The notes: generated by a model from the sequence alone, not told the origin. Shown: positions 55,801-64,000, numbered from the stretch's first letter. The stretch is 64,000 bases of DNA from Rhizobiales bacterium IMCC20636 (GCA_016865015.1 CP018226.1:2511001-2575000); one strand, 5' to 3'. Program-made: numbers and translations.

Positions 55801-56359
55801 CATGACGTTGGATCTCAATATAAAATCGATCATCAAAAATCTGGCTTAATGTCTGCAGCCTTGTGGTTGCCCGGGCGTCGTCCCTGTCAGCAATCAGTTG
55901 GTCGATTGCCCCTTCCAAGCCACCTGACAGACAGATTAGCCCTTCATTCATTTCCTTCAACTGCTCAAGGGATATGTGTGACCGGGTGGAGGCATCTGTT
56001 TCCAGAAAGCTGCGGCTGACAAGCTTTGACAGGTTGAGAAAGCCGGCCTGACTTATGACGATCAATACAACATTGCCAAAGGCAACATCCTGCCGGTTGC
56101 GACCATCTCTCGCACGTGGATCAATTTCGATGTCGGCAAAATCAATCGACATCTGACAGCCGATGATCGGCTGAATGCCTTTGGATTGCGCCTTGTCGGA
56201 GAACTCAAGTGCGCCAAACAGATTGCCGGTGTCGGTGATTCCGACAGCCGGCATATCATTGGCCTTTGACAACTCCAGCAGTTTTGCAATCTGCAAGGCA
56301 CCTTCGAGCAGAGAGTAGGCAGAGTGTACTCTGAGATGGATGAAGCCCGGATCGATCAT
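52805..56359 (-). CDS. dnaE: DNA polymerase III alpha subunit
   Basis: Replicative polymerase, 1184 aa. N-terminal PHP domain (FIHLRVHSAYSLLEGALQIA, VGITDTGNLFGALEF), palm with catalytic acids in GPGRGSGAGSLVAWSL and MPDFDIDFCQEKRDKVI, then finger and tandem HhH parts (FNKSHAAAYALVAYHTAYLK), an OB fold (GILVLSDPSGQYEATLYAER) and a C-terminal tau-binding part. No insertion or frameshift. Transcribed with lolD/lolC but 320 bp separate it from lolD. Confidence 0.97.
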   Translation of the reverse strand: MIDPGFIHLRVHSAYSLLEGALQIAKLLELSKANDMPAVGITDTGNLFGALEFSDKAQSKGIQPIIGCQMSIDFADIEIDPRARDGRNRQDVAFGNVVLIVISQAGFLNLSKLVSRSFLETDASTRSHISLEQLKEMNEGLICLSGGLEGAIDQLIADRDDARATTRLQTLSQIFDDRFYIEIQRHEHPAERLTERFLVNYAYDHDIALVATNEVFFPERSDFEAHDALLAIAQGRMVAEDDRRKVTPHHYFKSRSEMRELFADLPEALENTVEIARRCQFRPVKHDPILPNFTGEESDVPAEVGENVDAMEVEDTAQLLEREAAELRQQALDGLEQRLNLLGLAPGVDREAYDKRLEFELDVIVGMKFPGYFLIVADFIKWAKLNDVPVGPGRGSGAGSLVAWSLTITDIDPLRFSLLFERFLNPDRVSMPDFDIDFCQEKRDKVIRYVQKRYGAAQVAQIITFGTLQARAVLRDVGRVLQMPYGQVDRLCKMVPSTPANPMTLQEAIDTEPRLKEAGQEEEVVARLFSMATRLEGLFRHASTHAAGIVIGDRPLEQLVPLYRDPRSDMPVTQYNMKWVEQAGLVKFDFLGLKTLTTLERAVGLIARRGIEVDLSTVPLEDKKTFEMLARGETAGVFQLESQGMRRALAGMKPDRFEDIIALVALYRPGPMDNIPTYNRRKHGLEEPDYMHPCLEEILKETHGVIIYQEQVMQIAQELSGYSLGEADLLRRAMGKKIKSEMDVQRVRFVEGAVERKIAKGQANTIFDLVARFADYGFNKSHAAAYALVAYHTAYLKANYPVEFLAATMTLDMGNTDKLSEFRQEAVRMGVNILPPSVAKSCYEFEVEDGQIVYALGALKGVGHNVIDEIVKTRSEKPYDDLSDFAERVDAKVLNKRTLDALVCSGAFDVFADNRAQLDAGLDRVMAHAQRISQNALSGQDELFGGAGAHKEKIILPDAQPWKTADRLSREHKAIGLYLTAHPLDEYKTVLEKLEIPRWEDFQGQVRKGKSAGKLAATIIGKQERKTRNGNRMGILVLSDPSGQYEATLYAERLTEYRERLEVGQSFIFTVGADTDDETDEVRIRIQSLAPLEEIAEHGFSKLQIFAEESQPFGAIAQQMSGLLVQNTGNARGRGRRGGTISLVLMMDNGKRETVIELPGSYKLSSDIAGSIKSISGVVDVALN

Positions 56360-56481
56360 GAAGCGACTCGCGTTGAAAAACCTGTTCGTCTTTCATTGTC
56401 GCTCATGGGCCGATTGCGGTCCAGCGGGAAGCAGATGTTTCCACATATCTGGCAGAAACCTATTGCGGCCAGGAACCGGGC

Positions 56482-56583
56482 TCAGAAGCCGGAGACAACG
56501 GCCCAGTCTCCAAGAAACGCGACCAAACAGGCAAACATGATAACTGTTACGAAAGCGGTTATGTCACGGATTTGATAGAACAT
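56482..56583 (-). CDS. 33-aa single-span membrane small protein
   Basis: A short ORF between lolD and dnaE on the same strand. It starts with ATG at 56583 behind an excellent AAAGGAGCC site 7 bases upstream and ends with TGA at 56482. The product begins MFYQIRDITAFVTVIMFACL and continues VAFLGDWAVVSGF. It has a polar start, one hydrophobic stretch (about 9-24) and an acidic/aromatic tail, as in many small inner-membrane proteins. The strong ribosome site is the main support; function unknown. Confidence 0.6.
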   Translation of the reverse strand: MFYQIRDITAFVTVIMFACLVAFLGDWAVVSGF

Positions 56584-56679
56584 TTTTGGCTCCTTTATGT
56601 CTGGAGCTACACAATGTTCCATTTTTGTTCTCAATTCAAGAAAAAGAACAAACAGGGAATACTTATGGTAAACAGTCGC

Positions 56680-57375
56680 TTAATGATCTGTAATCTGCTG
56701 ATCCCGAATTGTGATCATGCGGTCCATTCGCGATGCCAGATCCAGATTATGGGTGGCCACCAAAGCTGACAGTCCAGATGCTTTTACCAGTTGGGACAGC
56801 GCATCAAAGACGTAGTCGGAGGTTTTGGGATCAAGATTGCCGGTCGGTTCATCTGCCAGCAATATACGCGGACTGTTGGCAACCGCTCTTGCGATGGCCA
56901 CACGCTGCTGTTCACCACCTGACAATTCCGTCGGCCGGTGGCTGCCTCTGTGGTCAATGTGAAGATACTGGAGCAGAACCAACGCACGCTTGGTGGCTTC
57001 AGCCTTGGTCAAACCACGGATCATCATTGGCATTGCGATGTTCTCAACGGCGGTAAATTCATGCAGAAGATGATGAAACTGGTAGACGATGCCAATCTCG
57101 GTCCGCCGCATGCGCGTCAGTGCCTTATCATTCAGTTTGTGACAGGCGGCGCCGCCCACATAAACTTCACCGTGAGTCGGTTTTTCCAAAAGACCTGCAA
57201 TGTGGAGTAAGGTGGATTTACCGGTGCCCGATGGTGCCACAAGCGCAACCATTTCACCCGCTGCCAGATCAAGATTTGCATCTTTCAAGACCGTCAGAGT
57301 GCCGTCACCCTGCCCGTAGGTCTTTTCAATTCCGATCAATTGCATGGCCGGTTGCATGTCGATACCACTACTCAT
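56680..57375 (-). CDS. lolD: lipoprotein-releasing ABC ATPase LolD
   Basis: ATPase of the LolCDE complex, which releases lipoproteins from the inner membrane to LolA, 231 aa. Walker [13 protein letters not shown], the signature [14 protein letters not shown], Walker [13 protein letters not shown], and the LolD-type motif around [20 protein letters not shown] are all present. Overlaps the end of the permease gene by 8 bases, so the two are coupled. Confidence 0.95.
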   Translation of the reverse strand: MSSGIDMQPAMQLIGIEKTYGQGDGTLTVLKDANLDLAAGEMVALVAPSGTGKSTLLHIAGLLEKPTHGEVYVGGAACHKLNDKALTRMRRTEIGIVYQFHHLLHEFTAVENIAMPMMIRGLTKAEATKRALVLLQYLHIDHRGSHRPTELSGGEQQRVAIARAVANSPRILLADEPTGNLDPKTSDYVFDALSQLVKASGLSALVATHNLDLASRMDRMITIRDQQITDH

Positions 57376-58660
57376 AACGAAGCGCGTCCACTGGATCGAG
57401 GCGCGCTGCGCGCCAGGCTGGGTACAAGGTTGCCAGAAAAGAAAGAACCAGCGCCATCAGAACAACAGTCGCCACTTCCGAGGGGTCCATATCTGCCGGC
57501 AACCGACTGAGGAAATAGAGTTCAGGCGAAAACAACTCTGTTTGCGTCAAACGAGACAGGAATTGCCGTATGTTTTCAATGTTGAGGCAAATCACTGTTC
57601 CCAAGACGAAGCCGGCTAGTGTTCCCAGCATCCCGATCGCAGCACCTGTAATGAAGAATATCCGCATGATAGCGCCTCGTGTCGCACCCATTGTGCGCAA
57701 AACGGCAATGTCCCTACCCTTGTCCTTCACCAGCATTATCAACCCTGATATGATATTCAGAGCCGCGACCAGAATGATCAGTGTCAGGATAATGAACATG
57801 ACATTGCGTTCCACCTGCAGGGCGGAAAAGAAGGTTGCATTGCGCTGCTGCCAATCAGTGATGTAGATCGACCTTTCAGCAGCTTCCATCACCGGCTCGC
57901 GCATCAGTCCGACAGTGTCGGGATCTTCAAGATAGACTTCAATGAAGGACACGGTGTCATCCTTGTTGAAGTAAAGCTGTGCTTCAACCTGCGGCATGAA
58001 CACATAGGTCGAATCATATTCCGACATGCCAAGCTGGAAGATGGCAGTAATTGGATAGGCTTTTACCCGTGGTGCGACGCCCATTGGCGTGACCGCCCCT
58101 CTGGGCGAGACAAGCGTCATGCGGTCTCCCAGTTGCAACCCAAGGCTGGCCGCCAGCCGAGACCCGACTGCCAGGCCGCCGGCTTCATCAAATCCAGTCA
58201 AGGTTCCCTGGAGCACATTATTGACAACGGCCGGAAGCTTCTGAAAATCTGCTTCCTGGATGCCACGCACAAGCACGCCCCTGCTGTTGTCCCGAGCGGA
58301 GGCCAGAACCTGACCTTCCACAACCGGAATTGCAGCTGTGACACCCTCCAGTTTTGACAAGCGCTCCGAAACCCCTTCAAAGTCGTTCAGTGGGCTGTCG
58401 ATTGGTTCAATGATCATATGCCCGTTAATGCCGAGAATCTTGCCGAGCAATTCGGTGCGAAACCCGTTCATGACTGCCATCACAATAATGAGAGCCGCCA
58501 CACCCAGCATAATGCCGGCAAAGGAGAAGCCTGCAATTGCTGAAATGGACGCTTCCTTGCGCCGCGCCCTCAAATAGCGACCGGCCAGCATCCATTCATA
58601 TCGTGAAAATGGCTTTGTACCATTGGGCGCATCCGCAAAATCTGGAGCCAGGTCAGTCAT
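57368..58660 (-). CDS. lolC: lipoprotein-releasing ABC permease LolC/LolE
   Basis: Membrane subunit of the Lol transporter, 430 aa. Helix 1 near residue 40 ([20 protein letters not shown]), a large periplasmic MacB-like domain (about 70-280), and three C-terminal helices ([40 protein letters not shown]) are seen. Only one permease gene is present, so it probably forms a homodimer (the LolF arrangement seen outside gammaproteobacteria). Preceded by proS, 33 bp upstream. Confidence 0.94.
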   Translation of the reverse strand: MTDLAPDFADAPNGTKPFSRYEWMLAGRYLRARRKEASISAIAGFSFAGIMLGVAALIIVMAVMNGFRTELLGKILGINGHMIIEPIDSPLNDFEGVSERLSKLEGVTAAIPVVEGQVLASARDNSRGVLVRGIQEADFQKLPAVVNNVLQGTLTGFDEAGGLAVGSRLAASLGLQLGDRMTLVSPRGAVTPMGVAPRVKAYPITAIFQLGMSEYDSTYVFMPQVEAQLYFNKDDTVSFIEVYLEDPDTVGLMREPVMEAAERSIYITDWQQRNATFFSALQVERNVMFIILTLIILVAALNIISGLIMLVKDKGRDIAVLRTMGATRGAIMRIFFITGAAIGMLGTLAGFVLGTVICLNIENIRQFLSRLTQTELFSPELYFLSRLPADMDPSEVATVVLMALVLSFLATLYPAWRAARLDPVDALRYE

Positions 58661-58693
58661 AAAATCTCTCGGGTGATTCTCTGGGTAGGATCG

Positions 58694-60022
58694 CTATGAA
58701 TTCAGCGTAGCCTGTAATTTGTTGAATGCTGCATCCGGTGTCAGGCTTTCGCGTGCGCCGGTGCGACGATTCTTCAGTTCAATTTCTCCGCTTTCGACGC
58801 CCTTCGGTCCGATAATCAGTTGCCATGGCAAACCGATGAGATCCATCGAAGCAAACTTTCCACCGGCGCGCATGTCACGATCATCGTAAAGCACGGACAT
58901 TCCGGCGTTAGTAAGGCGCTCGTAAAGACCTTCGCAAGCAGCATCCGTGGCTTCATGGCCGGCTTTCAGGCTGATCAGACCGATCTGGAATGGCGCAACC
59001 GATTCAGGCCAGATGATGCCGTTTTCATCGTGGCTGGCTTCAATGATGGCACCCACAAGACGGGACACGCCAATGCCGTATGATCCCATATGAACCGGGA
59101 CATCCACTCCGTCCGGGCCAGCAACGCGGGCATTCATCGGTTCGGAATATTTAGTGCCAAAATAGAAGATGTGGCCGACTTCAATACCCCGGGCCGACAC
59201 GCGGTCCTCTTCTGGAATTTCGGCAAAGGCAGCCTCATCATGCATTTCTTCAGTGGCTGCATATTGAGCGGTGTATTTGTCCACCCATGGCGACAGATCA
59301 CCGTCAAAATCAATATTTTCGTCGGGCACAGGCAAGTCGAGGAAATCACGATGGCAGAAGACTTCGCTTTCGCCGGTATCCGCCAAAACAATGAATTCGT
59401 GCGTCATGTCACCGCCAATCGGGCCGGAATCCGCTTTCATCGGAATCGCGGTCAGGCCGAGGCGCTGGTAGGTTCGCAGATAGGCGACAAACATCCGGTT
59501 GTAGGATTTGCGCGCATCTTCCTTGGTCAAATCAAATGAATAGGCATCCTTCATCAGGAATTCCCGACCGCGCATCACTCCGAAACGGGGACGTACTTCA
59601 TCGCGAAACTTCCACTGGATGTGATACAAATTCAACGGCAGGTCCTTGTAGGATTTTACCGACCCACGGAAAATGTCAGTGACCATCTCCTCATTGGTGG
59701 GGCCAAACAGCATATCCCTATCATGGCGGTCGGTGATGCGAAGCATCTCTTTGCCATAATCATCATACCGCCCGCTTTCCTTCCATAAGTCTGCAGGCTG
59801 GATGGTCGGCATCAGCAGTTCGACGGCACCAGAGCGATTCTGCTCTTCGCGTACAATCTGATCAACCTTTTGAAGCACAGCGTGGCCAAAGGGCAGCCAG
59901 GAATAAATTCCGGCGGATTGCTGTCGGATCATGCCGGCGCGCAGCATGAGACGATGAGAGACGATTTCCGCCTCCTTTGGAGTTTCTTTTAGAATCGGAA
60001 GGAAGTAACGGGAAAGACGCAT
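58694..60022 (-). CDS. proS: prolyl-tRNA synthetase (short alpha type)
   Basis: Class II synthetase for tRNA-Pro, 442 aa. This is the alphaproteobacterial form lacking the INS editing domain. Motifs: [20 protein letters not shown] and [21 protein letters not shown] (motif 2), [14 protein letters not shown] and [15 protein letters not shown] (motif 3). Leads the leftward proS-lolC-lolD group. A separate Ala-Pro deacylase would be needed in trans and is not in this window. Confidence 0.96.
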   Translation of the reverse strand: MRLSRYFLPILKETPKEAEIVSHRLMLRAGMIRQQSAGIYSWLPFGHAVLQKVDQIVREEQNRSGAVELLMPTIQPADLWKESGRYDDYGKEMLRITDRHDRDMLFGPTNEEMVTDIFRGSVKSYKDLPLNLYHIQWKFRDEVRPRFGVMRGREFLMKDAYSFDLTKEDARKSYNRMFVAYLRTYQRLGLTAIPMKADSGPIGGDMTHEFIVLADTGESEVFCHRDFLDLPVPDENIDFDGDLSPWVDKYTAQYAATEEMHDEAAFAEIPEEDRVSARGIEVGHIFYFGTKYSEPMNARVAGPDGVDVPVHMGSYGIGVSRLVGAIIEASHDENGIIWPESVAPFQIGLISLKAGHEATDAACEGLYERLTNAGMSVLYDDRDMRAGGKFASMDLIGLPWQLIIGPKGVESGEIELKNRRTGARESLTPDAAFNKLQATLNS

Positions 60023-60179
60023 CGAGAATCCGTTTGTAACAATCGTTAATTATTAACGAGAGAGAAACCGTATGGCAGGGGAAAACACAAGCCTTTTGTT
60101 GGAAACAACCTGCATGGTCTTCGCCAGCGCCAATTCAAACTCGTCTGATAAAAAAATGCATTTCAGTGGTCACAAAATA
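60023..60179. other. proS upstream region
   Basis: Gene-free. It holds the leftward proS promoter, not resolved by eye, and lies back to back with the candidate sRNA promoter. Confidence 0.5.
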
Positions 60180-60208
60180 GTGACAAAATGAATTTTCACC
60201 GTTAGTTT
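60180..60208 (+). promoter_or_regulatory. predicted promoter of the candidate sRNA
   Basis: GTGACA (60180-60185) and TAGTTT (60203-60208) with a 17-bp spacer. A transcript would start near 60215, at the base of a 9-bp hairpin. Confidence 0.5.
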
Positions 60209-60214
60209 ATCTGA

Positions 60215-60381
60215 GAAGGTGACGTAGTGTCACTTTCTTTCGCGGTCTTAGTCTTGGGAGGGAGTGTTTCCATTGCGCGGTTTTTCCAGCGCAGATTCGG
60301 AACGAAGTCTATTCAATTCGGATTGGGAACAGGAACGCGGAACTGGAAAGAGCGGAGGTTTATCCTCCGCTCTTTTTTTTT
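60215..60381 (+). ncRNA. candidate small RNA upstream of proS, about 165 nt
   Basis: A plausible promoter, a 5' stem GAAGGTGAC/GTCACTTTC (60214-60236), a purine-rich single-stranded middle (CTTGGGAGGGAG and GGAACGAAG), and a perfect 12-bp terminator stem with eight or more U residues together outline a transcription unit with no protein frame. Position between proS and the DUF1467 gene is, as I recall, that of the rhizobial alpha-r9 (Smr9C) trans-acting sRNA, of similar length. That identity is from memory and needs an Rfam check. Confidence 0.55.
60347..60381 (+). terminator. strong intrinsic terminator of the candidate sRNA
   Basis: AAAGAGCGGAGG (60347-60358), loop TTTAT, CCTCCGCTCTTT (60364-60375), then an unbroken T run to 60381. 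No protein-coding gene on this strand ends here, which is why a non-coding transcript is suspected. Confidence 0.93.
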
Positions 60382-60448
60382 GAATTTGCGAATATGAGAT
60401 CAATGGAACAGCGCTTGACGCGCGGTTCATTCAATTGATCTGTCGCGA

Positions 60449-60714
60449 CCAATCTCTACATGCGGGCAATTCTACGACTCGCTGAGATAGATTCTCGGAA
60501 CAAGTCCGAGAACGACGATGTGTGTGGCCGAGGGGTGACGGAGAGTGTACGGGAGTGCGTATGGCAATGGCCTGGTTATGATTACAGGCAGAGCGTTTTC
60601 CGGTATGTACGTACAGCCCTTGAAATCCACGTCTCAGCAAAATGCTCATAGAGTCACACCCAGCTCCCCCCCGTCGTTCTCGGACTTGTTCTGAGAATCT
60701 ACTCTGTGAACACA
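60449..60714 (+). repeat. 266-bp dispersed repeat element, copy 2 (forward orientation)
   Basis: Aligns end to end with the reverse complement of 9727-9999: shared blocks include AGATAGATTCTCGGAACAAG, GGCAGAGCGT, CACGTCTCA, CGGACTTGTTC and ACTCTGTGAAC. The terminal hairpins lie at 60491-60513 and 60676-60698 in inverted orientation. A 10-bp length difference near the CTACATGCG end separates the copies. No transposase is inside. Confidence 0.8.
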
Positions 60715-60982
60715 AGGCGACAAACTTTGACGATGATTCCGCGTGTCTTGAAAAGAACGATCAGCATCGTCTTCAGGCGAGCAATTGACGAAAATTTTGC
60801 TTGAGACACCATTTTGCCAAGCTGTCTGAACTTGGGTCAAGTCGCCTGCAAGCGCAGACTGCGCCAATTCCGCGGGACGCAGGGGCGTCAAAGCCGCAAT
60901 CGCTCCCTCCAGGAAGTATTGACGTCTGGGGTAACTCCAATTCCCTCGATCCAGAGCGAATGGAGAACCTAAGGGAACGGCT
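60715..60982. other. gene-free stretch before DUF1467
   Basis: A minus-strand frame (part of 60646-61176) crosses it and reads like protein for about 60 codons. It has no ribosome site, overlaps the DUF1467 gene at one end and runs into the repeat at the other. At most it is a decayed gene remnant. Confidence 0.4.
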
Positions 60983-61246
60983 TTAATATGTCGGCAAGAA
61001 TGGAAAATCATCCAGACCAATTCCGGCCACCACACGTGCGTAATAGAATCCGGCAAACAGGACAAATGCAATGATGGTGGTGGCGATCGCTTTCTTGCCA
61101 AGGCTGGCTTTGATCGGTGCGCCACGGTCTGTCCCCAGCGCCATATCCTCGCCCTCGTGCTGAGAGCGCACACCAAATGGAAGGGTCACAAACAGGACCA
61201 ACCACCAAATGATGAAATATATTGCAAGGCCACTTGCAAACGACAT
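60983..61246 (-). CDS. DUF1467 membrane protein, 87 aa
   Basis: Small inner-membrane protein with two helices: SFASGLAIYFIIWWLVLFVT and KAIATTIIAFVLFAGFYYAR. Between them is the conserved cytoplasmic FGVRSQHE...GTDRGAPI loop that defines the DUF1467 family of alphaproteobacteria. Function unknown; it sits 3 bp after mce, a constant neighbour in the order, and so is probably cotranscribed with birA-rnj-mce. Confidence 0.92.
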   Translation of the reverse strand: MSFASGLAIYFIIWWLVLFVTLPFGVRSQHEGEDMALGTDRGAPIKASLGKKAIATTIIAFVLFAGFYYARVVAGIGLDDFPFLPTY

Positions 61247-61249
61247 TGT

Positions 61250-61654
61250 CTAAACCTCTTCCAACTCGATGAGTGTGCCCTGAAAATCTTTCGGGTGCAG
61301 AAACAGCACAGGTTTTCCATGCGCCCCGATCTTGGGTTCACCATCGCCCAGAATACGCACGCCGTCTGCCTGCAATTTGTCGCGGGCTTTTAGAATATCA
61401 GCAACCTCGTAGCAGATATGATGTATGCCACCAGATGGATTCTTCTCCAGAAACCCGGAAATTGGAGAGTTCTCGCCCAAAGGCTCAAGCAATTCAATTT
61501 TGGTGTTTGGCAGTTCAATGAACACCACAGTGACACCCTGTTCGGCAATCTCAATCGGCTCTGATACCGTAGCGCCGAGGGTTTCGGTGTATTGCCGTGT
61601 GGCGGTCTGCAAGTCCGGAACGGCTATTGCGATATGGTTCAATCGGTCCAGCAT
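61250..61654 (-). CDS. mce: methylmalonyl-CoA epimerase
   Basis: Converts (S)- to (R)-methylmalonyl-CoA in propionate and branched-chain breakdown, 134 aa, glyoxalase/VOC fold. LNHIAIAVPDL gives the first metal His, then FIELPNTKIELLEPLGENSP and the second His in GGIHHICYEV, with the last Glu in GTLIELEEV. Lies 19 bp after rnj. Confidence 0.95.
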   Translation of the reverse strand: MLDRLNHIAIAVPDLQTATRQYTETLGATVSEPIEIAEQGVTVVFIELPNTKIELLEPLGENSPISGFLEKNPSGGIHHICYEVADILKARDKLQADGVRILGDGEPKIGAHGKPVLFLHPKDFQGTLIELEEV

Positions 61655-61673
61655 GGGCGTGGTTCCTCAATAA

Positions 61674-63341
61674 TCAGACGATGTGCACCCGCACCAGACA
61701 AACCGGTTTCTTGCCCCAGATATGCTGAACTTCACCGCGAATGGCCCGGCGGATGGATTCTTCCAACTGGCCTGAATTCTTGCGGCGCTTTGCAGGCATA
61801 CTATCGAGCGCTCCATCAATGGCATCAAGGATGATATCTTCAAAATCTGCGCCTTTGGAATCAGTATCTGGAAGACCGTACAAATCAGCTACCGGGTCAT
61901 CCAGAATTTCTCCCTGGCGTGATACGACCAGTGATACCGACACCATACCAGCAAAGGAGAGTTTTACACGCTCGCCTACACCGCCAGTCTCCGGCTCGGT
62001 AATAAGTTTGCCATCCTTGTGAAGCCGTCCGACTTTCATATCGTCAATGATACCCGGCTTGCCGGGGGCCAGCTTGACCATTGCGCCATTTCGGATCTGG
62101 ACAACATTCTTGACGCCCTGCTCAGCCGCAAGCTTTGCATGCGCAGACAGATGGAGCGGTTCGCCATGAACGGGAACGGCAATCTCGGGCTTCATCCAAT
62201 CATACATCTGAACCAGCTCCCCCCTGCGTGGGTGTCCGGAGACGTGCACAAGTCCATCACGATCAGTGATGACTTCCATACCCTGATCGCACAGGCTGTT
62301 GATAACCGTATTCACAGGTATTTCGTTTCCAGGAATGGTGCGGGAAGAAAAGATGACGCGATCACCGGACACCAGCTTGATGTTGCGATGGCTTCCACTT
62401 GCAATACGTGCCAATGCCGCACGATCTTCACCCTGACTGCCGGTGCACATCACCAGAACCTTGTCGCGCGGAAGATGACCAAAATCATCTTCCGACAGGA
62501 ATGGCCTAATCCCGTCGAAGAAACCAAGTTCTCTGGAAATGGTCGCCACGCGCTGCATGGCGCGTCCGACCAAAATGACATCCCGGCCCGCTTTTTCAGC
62601 CACTTCGGCAACGGTTCGCATGCGTGCGACATTTGAAGCGAAAGATGTGACGGCCACCCGGTTCGGCGCATCCTTGATAAATTCGTAGAGGCCTTCCGCA
62701 ATGTCAGCTTCGCTGGGGCTGATGCCCTCGCGCACAGCATTTGTGGAATCACAGATCAGAGCGAGAACACCCTCTTTTCCGATTTCCTTCAGGCGATCAA
62801 CGTCCATTGCCCTTCCGACGACGGGTGTCGGATCAATTTTCCAGTCACCTGTGTGGACTGCCAGACCAAGTGATGTGCGAATCGCCAAAGCGTTCGGCTC
62901 GGGTATGGAATGGGAGACCGGAACCATCTCCAGATCGAACGGTCCCAGGTTCCAACGCTCAGTCTGACTGATTGTCTTTATTGGAATCTTGCCTGCCCAT
63001 GGTGCGCTGGCGAGCTTGGCTTCCAGCATGGCCGCTGTGAACGGCGTCGCGTAGACCGGCGCGCCAACGCGCTCCCAAAGGTCTACAAGTCCACCATAAT
63101 GGTCTTCATGGGCATGGGTCAGAATTATGCCAAGAACATTCTTCTTTTCAGATTCCAGAAAGCGAATGTCCGGAAAGACAAGATCAACACCGGGTTGTGT
63201 ATCTCTGGCAAAGCCCAGTCCGAAATCCACGACAATCCAGGATTTCTGATCTGTTGGCCCGAAGCCGTACATGCCGAGATTCATGCCGATTTCGCCAACA
63301 CCACCCAGTGGCAAGAAAACGAATTGGTTCTGATCGCTCAT
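61674..63341 (-). CDS. rnj: ribonuclease J
   Basis: Endo/5'-exoribonuclease with a metallo-beta-lactamase/beta-CASP core, 555 aa. The metal motif is ILTHAHEDHYGGL (HxHxDH), with VHTGDWKIDPTP, CDSTNA and the beta-CASP region VMCTGSQGE, and a late GHPRRGELVQMYDWMKPEIA. It takes part in rRNA and mRNA maturation in alphaproteobacteria. Directly abuts birA. Confidence 0.96.
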   Translation of the reverse strand: MSDQNQFVFLPLGGVGEIGMNLGMYGFGPTDQKSWIVVDFGLGFARDTQPGVDLVFPDIRFLESEKKNVLGIILTHAHEDHYGGLVDLWERVGAPVYATPFTAAMLEAKLASAPWAGKIPIKTISQTERWNLGPFDLEMVPVSHSIPEPNALAIRTSLGLAVHTGDWKIDPTPVVGRAMDVDRLKEIGKEGVLALICDSTNAVREGISPSEADIAEGLYEFIKDAPNRVAVTSFASNVARMRTVAEVAEKAGRDVILVGRAMQRVATISRELGFFDGIRPFLSEDDFGHLPRDKVLVMCTGSQGEDRAALARIASGSHRNIKLVSGDRVIFSSRTIPGNEIPVNTVINSLCDQGMEVITDRDGLVHVSGHPRRGELVQMYDWMKPEIAVPVHGEPLHLSAHAKLAAEQGVKNVVQIRNGAMVKLAPGKPGIIDDMKVGRLHKDGKLITEPETGGVGERVKLSFAGMVSVSLVVSRQGEILDDPVADLYGLPDTDSKGADFEDIILDAIDGALDSMPAKRRKNSGQLEESIRRAIRGEVQHIWGKKPVCLVRVHIV

Positions 63342-64000
63342 TTAGTGTCCTTTTGGAGTCGGGTCCGACCGAGGCAGCATGAAGACATCTCCCGCTGAGA
63401 TGACGCTTGTGCCGTTTTCGGGATGCGAAAGCAAGAGGCGGCCTGTGGCATCCAATCCGCTAAAGCGTCCATTAAGCTCCCGGTCGTTCAAACGAACCGT
63501 GATTTCTTCACCAACACCGCTGGCCCGTTGAAGCCATGCTTCTCTCACGGAGGCGAAATTCTTGCCCTGTTGCCATTCTGACAGTCCCTTGGTCATTTCT
63601 GCGCTGAACAGTTCCAAAACCGCATCTGCGGAGATGACCTGCCCTTCGGCAGAAAAACTGGTCACCGGATAGGGCGCTGTTGCCGGACTGGAGGTACAAT
63701 TGATGCCGCAACCGATGACAATGCCAGTGCGTCCGGCCATGTGGTTCGCTTCCATCAATATGCCGGCGATCTTCTTGCGGTCATATAGAAGATCATTCGG
63801 CCATTTCACAGTCAGTTTTGACTGCACGATTGGTGGAAGCGCACGAGCCAAGGCCCTATGCAGTGCCAGCGATACGACAAACGCCAATTGGGGCAAGGCC
63901 TCGGACGGAGCGGGATCGACAAGCAAGAGAGACCCGTAGAAATTCCCCGGTGGCGAAACCCAGTTGCGGCCGCGCCGTCCTTTGCCATCCAGTTGCTCGT
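63342..64000 (-). CDS. birA: biotin-[acetyl-CoA-carboxylase] ligase, 5' end cut by window
   Basis: Attaches biotin to the carboxyl carrier protein. The frame runs open to the last base of the window, giving KGRRGRNWVSPPGNFYGSLL (the biotinyl-AMP loop GRGRxGRxW) ahead of SKLTVKWPNDLLYDRKKIAG and the IGCGINC segment. The C-terminal SH3-like domain (EITVRLNDRELNGRFSGLDA) is present. The missing N terminus is short, so a group I enzyme without DNA-binding domain is likely but unproved. Confidence 0.94.
   Translation of the reverse strand, partial: EQLDGKGRRGRNWVSPPGNFYGSLLLVDPAPSEALPQLAFVVSLALHRALARALPPIVQSKLTVKWPNDLLYDRKKIAGILMEANHMAGRTGIVIGCGINCTSSPATAPYPVTSFSAEGQVISADAVLELFSAEMTKGLSEWQQGKNFASVREAWLQRASGVGEEITVRLNDRELNGRFSGLDATGRLLLSHPENGTSVISAGDVFMLPRSDPTPKGH

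Noticed and set aside
60215-60381. 6S RNA, SRP RNA or tmRNA as identity of the sRNA candidate
   Set aside because: The ends do not pair into a 6S rod, and no SRP loop motif or tmRNA tRNA-like domain is visible.
60460-60651. 63-codon plus-strand ORF
   Set aside because: Translation of repeat element copy 2.
60646-61176. 176-codon minus-strand ORF over DUF1467 and repeat copy 2
   Set aside because: It overlaps the well-supported DUF1467 gene in another frame and ends inside the repeat element; no start site with ribosome signal.

Overview
The window is a piece of an alphaproteobacterial chromosome, most likely Hyphomicrobiales (Rhizobiales). The evidence is gene order: birA-rnj-mce-DUF1467, proS-lolCE-lolD-dnaE, and an unbroken run rpsB-tsf-pyrH-frr-uppS-cdsA-dxr-rseP-bamA-lpxD-fabZ-lpxA-lpxI-lpxB, next to gltA, gltX and a comEC-type gene. 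LpxI rather than LpxH, a short alpha-type ProS, an Ala-rich extended S2, and both RNase J and a stand-alone Lrp/AsnC sensor domain fit the same group. Host genes are about 53% GC by spot count. I cannot name the genus.

Layout. 1-2.0 kb: the end of a beta-hydroxyacid dehydrogenase and an unknown helical protein. 2.0-9.6 kb: a catabolic cluster. It has a FadR-type GntR regulator, a divergent FAH-family hydrolase, and a leftward operon of a periplasmic binding protein, two unlike permeases around one ATPase, a Pcs60/AAE3-like acyl-CoA synthetase and a ketopantoate-reductase-like protein. An array of ATTGGTY motifs lies in the divergent promoter. 9.6-14.0 kb: an accessory zone with a 273-bp repeat element, tRNA-Lys(CTT), and a 2.6-kb island integrated in tRNA-Lys(TTT). 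The island is bounded by perfect 56-bp direct repeats and carries a three-gene cassette of unknown function but no integrase. 14.1-19.6 kb: single housekeeping or accessory genes (Lrp-like sensor, kynurenine-formamidase-like hydrolase, DUF4864, AEC transporter, LpxL-like acyltransferase, phosphoesterase, dodecin, cyclophilin). 19.7-27.6 kb: a dimethylglycine/sarcosine dehydrogenase-like flavoprotein divergent from soxBDAG, which together suggest glycine betaine-derived N-methyl catabolism feeding one-carbon units to folate. 27.6-37.7 kb: glmU, an envelope-like protein, a DMT exporter, ccdA, comEC, gltX, gltA and a GST.

37.7-52.6 kb: one leftward superoperon joins translation (S2, EF-Ts, RRF), UMP kinase, undecaprenyl-PP and CDP-diacylglycerol synthesis, isoprenoid entry (Dxr), S2P protease, BamA and the first lipid A steps, that is, growth and envelope assembly. 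52.8-64.0 kb: dnaE, a new 33-codon membrane ORF, lolD, lolC/E and proS. Then comes an intergenic stretch with a candidate promoter-to-terminator small RNA and a second copy of the repeat element, followed by DUF1467, mce, rnj and truncated birA.

The best candidate for an undescribed system is the tRNA-Lys island at 11303-13964. It is a minimal, integrase-free integrated element with four copies of GTGCAAACG clustered at its two ends and a translationally coupled operon of three sporadic proteins. No CRISPR array, transposase or phage gene was seen.
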